Shown here: piece by piece, positions 6,552-8,188 of the stretch
How positions within the stretch are numbered: position 1 is the stretch's first letter
How the letters are laid out: each line of letters begins with the position of its first letter
The notes under the pieces: model-generated
Database searches by the model: none
Told to the model about the DNA's origin: nothing
What the model saw: the letters and a program-made list of their open reading frames with translations, nothing else
Assembly (NCBI GenBank): GCA_049282355.1
Contig: JBAPTW010000440.1
Span: 1-8,188, forward strand
Length of the DNA stretch: 8,188 nt
DNA from: JAGTVB01 sp049282355
Lineage (GTDB): Bacteria; Pseudomonadota; Gammaproteobacteria; HK1
Direction of reading: 5' to 3'
Program-made: the position numbers and the translations under genes

Positions 6552-7418
6552 ACCCCCATGGACGAAAAGAAGCTAAACGACGCGCACGAATACCTTCGTA
6601 CCTGGCTCGACCGAAGTCGAATGCTTGCTGATGCAGCACCAGATGTGCAAAAGCTCATCGAATTGTTGGTCTGGGAAAAGCGAACACTTGAGCGGCGTCC
6701 GACAGAAGCGAGCAACATATCGACCTTTGATGTGGACAGGCATGCAGATTCACTGTACGCACGAATCAAGTCCTCGCTCCCCATGATTCCGGATATAGAC
6801 CCGAGAGCGATAACGCACGTTAGTTCGGCGACTCTGTCGTCCGCGTCTGCCGTGGTAGCGTACGTATCGAGTGTTGCGCGCCTCGAAACCCCAGCTGCCG
6901 TGGAGTACGCATCTGGCGCGCTGGCTGAATACCGCCAACTTCAAGAGTCAAACCAACAGCCGGCACGGGTACGTTCTCTTTTAGAGCAGATTTTGCCAAC
7001 CGTCGGCAAAAGTTTGATTGCGCGCACCAGGCATATCTCCGGTACTGGGCGGGAAATGGTACCGAGACAGCGGCTGCGCTGGAAATGCGAACTTTTCTTG
7101 ATAGCCTAAAGGGCGAGCTTTTTGAAAGAGCGCGCCAACATAGTCGCGAGAACATGACGCTTAAACTTGTTCTGCAGCGTCTCTTTTTATCGGCACCAAC
7201 GCACTCTGAGGTCGAGGAGCAACTCATTCAGCGCTTAGCCCTCATTAAGGAACTAAGTTCTCTCGCTAAACGACGAGGTTTGCCCTCGACGTACGAACTG
7301 GAATCACTTTGGGCGCGTGTTCTGAACCATACATTCATAGTCGTCGGAGCCTTGGGCCAATCCACTGGCTAACCTACGCTTCGACGCGGACGCATTGTAG
7401 CAGCGCGCCCCTCAAGCG
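6546..7418 (+). mobile_element. Candidate integron gene cassette 2 (frameshifted gene)
   Basis: The unit begins TTAGCC (6546-6551). Its gene starts six bases later and its stop codon TAA lies inside GGCTAAC (7367-7373), of which GGCTAA is the exact reverse complement of TTAGCC. This repeats the end-pairing seen for the preceding unit, with a different sequence, which makes chance less likely. The right boundary is set at the G of AAGCGTT (7418) and is uncertain, because the next core (TTTCGT) does not fit TTRRRY. Confidence 0.57.
6558..7372 (+). pseudogene. Unknown cassette protein, about 271 aa, interrupted by a one-base frameshift
   Basis: Two overlapping forward frames encode one protein. 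From the ATG at 6558 (MDEKKLNDAHEYLRTWLDRSR...) the sense continues to SLLEQILPTVGKS at 7013. The original frame then turns into basic noise and stops at 7109, while the -1 frame, open from 6929, gives FDCAHQAYLRYWAGNGTETA followed by ALEMRTFLDSLKGELFERAR and runs to the TAA at 7370-7372. Restoring one T in the TTT run after AAAAG (7013-7015) joins 152 and 119 codons. The product is mostly helical and soluble, with no membrane segment or metal motif I can name; the family is not recognised. The GTG at 6540 would start inside the attC-like site and is rejected. The break may be a real mutation or a homopolymer sequencing error. Confidence 0.62.
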
Positions 7419-7428
7419 TTTCGTTGGT
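7367..7428 (+). repeat. attC-like site B after cassette 2
   Basis: The site opens with GGCTAAC (7367-7373), overlapping the stop codon of the gene before it. CGGAC (7387-7391), GCGCGCC (7403-7409) and CTCAAGCGT (7411-7419) follow; the last word is nearly identical to the CTCAAGCGTTAG end of classic attC sites. GCTTCGA (7378-7384) can pair with CTCAAGC (7411-7417) leaving one base out. The right core is degenerate (GTTTCGTTGG). Confidence 0.58.
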
Positions 7429-7846
7429 AAATGATCGCTCTAGCTGATGAGCTGACCTTAGCGGACGGCGTCGTCAGCGAGTGATTTGGGCCGTTTCAAA
7501 AACCTCACCGACTTTTCCTATCCCCTTGACATCCGCGTCAGCAGTTTAATAGATATGTATAGCGAGCCAAATGCACTGCGCTTCTTTGGACGTCTTCATC
7601 ACTCGATGGGCCGTATGGGCCGGGATGAAGGGGGATGAAGATCGTATCACCGGCGTCGAACGGATCAAGCGGTTGGATGCGATCATTGCTTGCCCGAAGG
7701 AAACTACTAACCTGGCGGAGAATCATGGGCAGAACCATTGTCGCTGCCGATTGGTGAGGGCCAGAGGCCAAAAGCTCGGCTAGATGTGACGTCACCAGGC
7801 TTCGAAGAAGGGGCACGCGCCGCACAAGTTGATGGCAACTTTAGAT
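7429..7846. other. Stretch without a convincing gene
   Basis: Two opposed open frames overlap here: 70 codons forward (7571-7783) and 95 codons reverse (7538-7825). Neither product has a recognisable domain, membrane segment or Shine-Dalgarno, and each is low in the features of real proteins, so I do not call them. A promoter-like TTGACA lies at 7526-7531, but the best -10 partner (TAGATA, 18 bases on) is poor. A short tandem, GGGATGAAG twice (about 7622-7640), is also present. It may be the degraded rest of a further cassette. Confidence 0.4.
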
Positions 7847-7878
7847 AGACTGCTACGTGAAGCTTCACATAGCAGTCT
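7847..7878. repeat. Near-perfect 32-base palindrome with a competing hairpin
   Basis: The two 16-base arms (from AGACTGCTACGTGAAG) are complementary except for one C/A pair. The right arm can alternatively pair with bases just after it: CACATA (7866-7871) with TATGTG (7880-7885) across eight bases. No T-tract follows, so it is not an ordinary terminator. Confidence 0.7.
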
Positions 7879-7892
7879 CTATGTGTAGCTCC

Positions 7893-7920
7893 AGACTATA
7901 GTTTTTCAGAAAAATAGTTA
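7893..7920. repeat. Short A/T-rich inverted repeat near the IS630-type end
   Basis: ACTAT...TTTTT-CAG-AAAAA...ATAGT forms a small hairpin with T- and A-runs in the stem. It stands between the palindrome and the end of the transposase gene. It could be a bidirectional terminator or part of the insertion sequence's terminal repeat; which one cannot be told without the other end of the element. Confidence 0.35.
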
Positions 7921-7943
7921 CACGGTTGTTGGCGCAGGCCCGT

Positions 7944-8188
7944 TCACGCGATGCCGGCCGTGATGCGTAGTTTTTTCATCACGCAAATGATCTTGGTCGC
8001 GTCGTCAAGGTAGTTTTGAAACGCCTTCAGCACGGAGGCTCGCAGTTCCGCAAAGGTTTTCAAGTACCTTAAGTGAGTGGCGTCCTTCTGGGTGTTTTTC
8101 CATAACTTTTCAATCGGATTGAAATCGGGCGAGAAGGCCGGCAGCGGGTAGACCGATAAGCGCTGCGCGTGGGCGGCCTGAAATTGTT
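7944..8188 (-). CDS. IS630-family transposase, C-terminal part (5' end outside window)
   Basis: The reverse strand gives 80 residues to a TGA at 7946-7944. The segment QRLSVYPLPAFSPDFNPIEK followed by LWKNTQKDATH is the signature of the C-terminal DDE/RNase-H core of IS630/Tc1-mariner transposases: 'LPaySPdlNPIEklW' contains the last catalytic acid (Glu of PIEK). The rest (LRYLKTFAELRASVLKAFQNYL...VICVMKKLRITAGIA) is the usual closing helices. These enzymes cut and paste the element into TA dinucleotides. The first two catalytic Asp residues lie beyond the right edge, so intactness cannot be judged. The end of the element itself should lie a few tens of bases left of 7944; several TA steps near 7895-7920 are possible target sites. 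Confidence 0.85.
   Translation of the reverse strand, partial: QFQAAHAQRLSVYPLPAFSPDFNPIEKLWKNTQKDATHLRYLKTFAELRASVLKAFQNYLDDATKIICVMKKLRITAGIA

Noticed and set aside
7005..7016. Programmed -1 frameshift in cassette 2 gene
   Set aside because: C-AAA-AGT does not fit the X-XXY-YYZ pattern and the outgoing frame shows no purposeful ending; a lost T in a run is simpler.
7538..7825. Opposed open frames of 70 and 95 codons
   Set aside because: No ribosome binding site, no recognisable domain, and each overlaps the other almost completely.

Overview
The window looks like an accessory region of a proteobacterial chromosome, probably gammaproteobacterial. That guess rests on a membrane Ser/Thr kinase with an FGE-like sensor, an IS630-type transposase and attC-like sites of the integron type; it is inference, because there is no housekeeping marker. 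Base composition changes from gene to gene. The first gene is GC-rich and strongly codon-biased, while the small orphan genes are lower in GC. Decayed fragments fill the gaps, which fits repeated gain and loss of DNA.

Left part (1-3010): the 3' end of a large conserved protein with a C-terminal winged helix; a small unknown protein with a good Shine-Dalgarno; a convergent Mrr-like PD-(D/E)XK nuclease on the minus strand; a frameshifted winged-helix scrap that resembles the tail of the first gene; a RidA/YjgF-family protein lacking the usual catalytic Arg; and a tyrosine-recombinase fragment with an in-frame stop.

Centre (3173-5683): one 836-residue protein consisting of a Hanks-type Ser/Thr kinase, a single transmembrane segment, a TPR-like/coiled-coil stretch and a C-terminal FGE-sulfatase (C-type-lectin fold) domain. 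The FGE-like domain lacks the catalytic Cys pair. Its last 40 residues have the layout and codon pattern of a diversity-generating-retroelement variable region, although no reverse transcriptase or template repeat is visible here.

Right part (5684-8188): a gene-poor stretch, then two consecutive structures that behave like integron gene cassettes. Each begins with a TTRRRY-type hexamer whose exact reverse complement lies in the attC-like site just after its own gene (TTAGAC with GTCTAA, TTAGCC with GGCTAA). The first cassette encodes a two-helix membrane protein. The second encodes an unknown protein of about 271 residues that is broken by a one-base frameshift at a T run. No integron integrase is in view, so this would be a cassette cluster without integrase or the edge of an array. 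It is followed by about 400 bases without a convincing gene, a near-perfect 32-base palindrome, and the C-terminal end of an IS630-family transposase running off the right edge on the minus strand.
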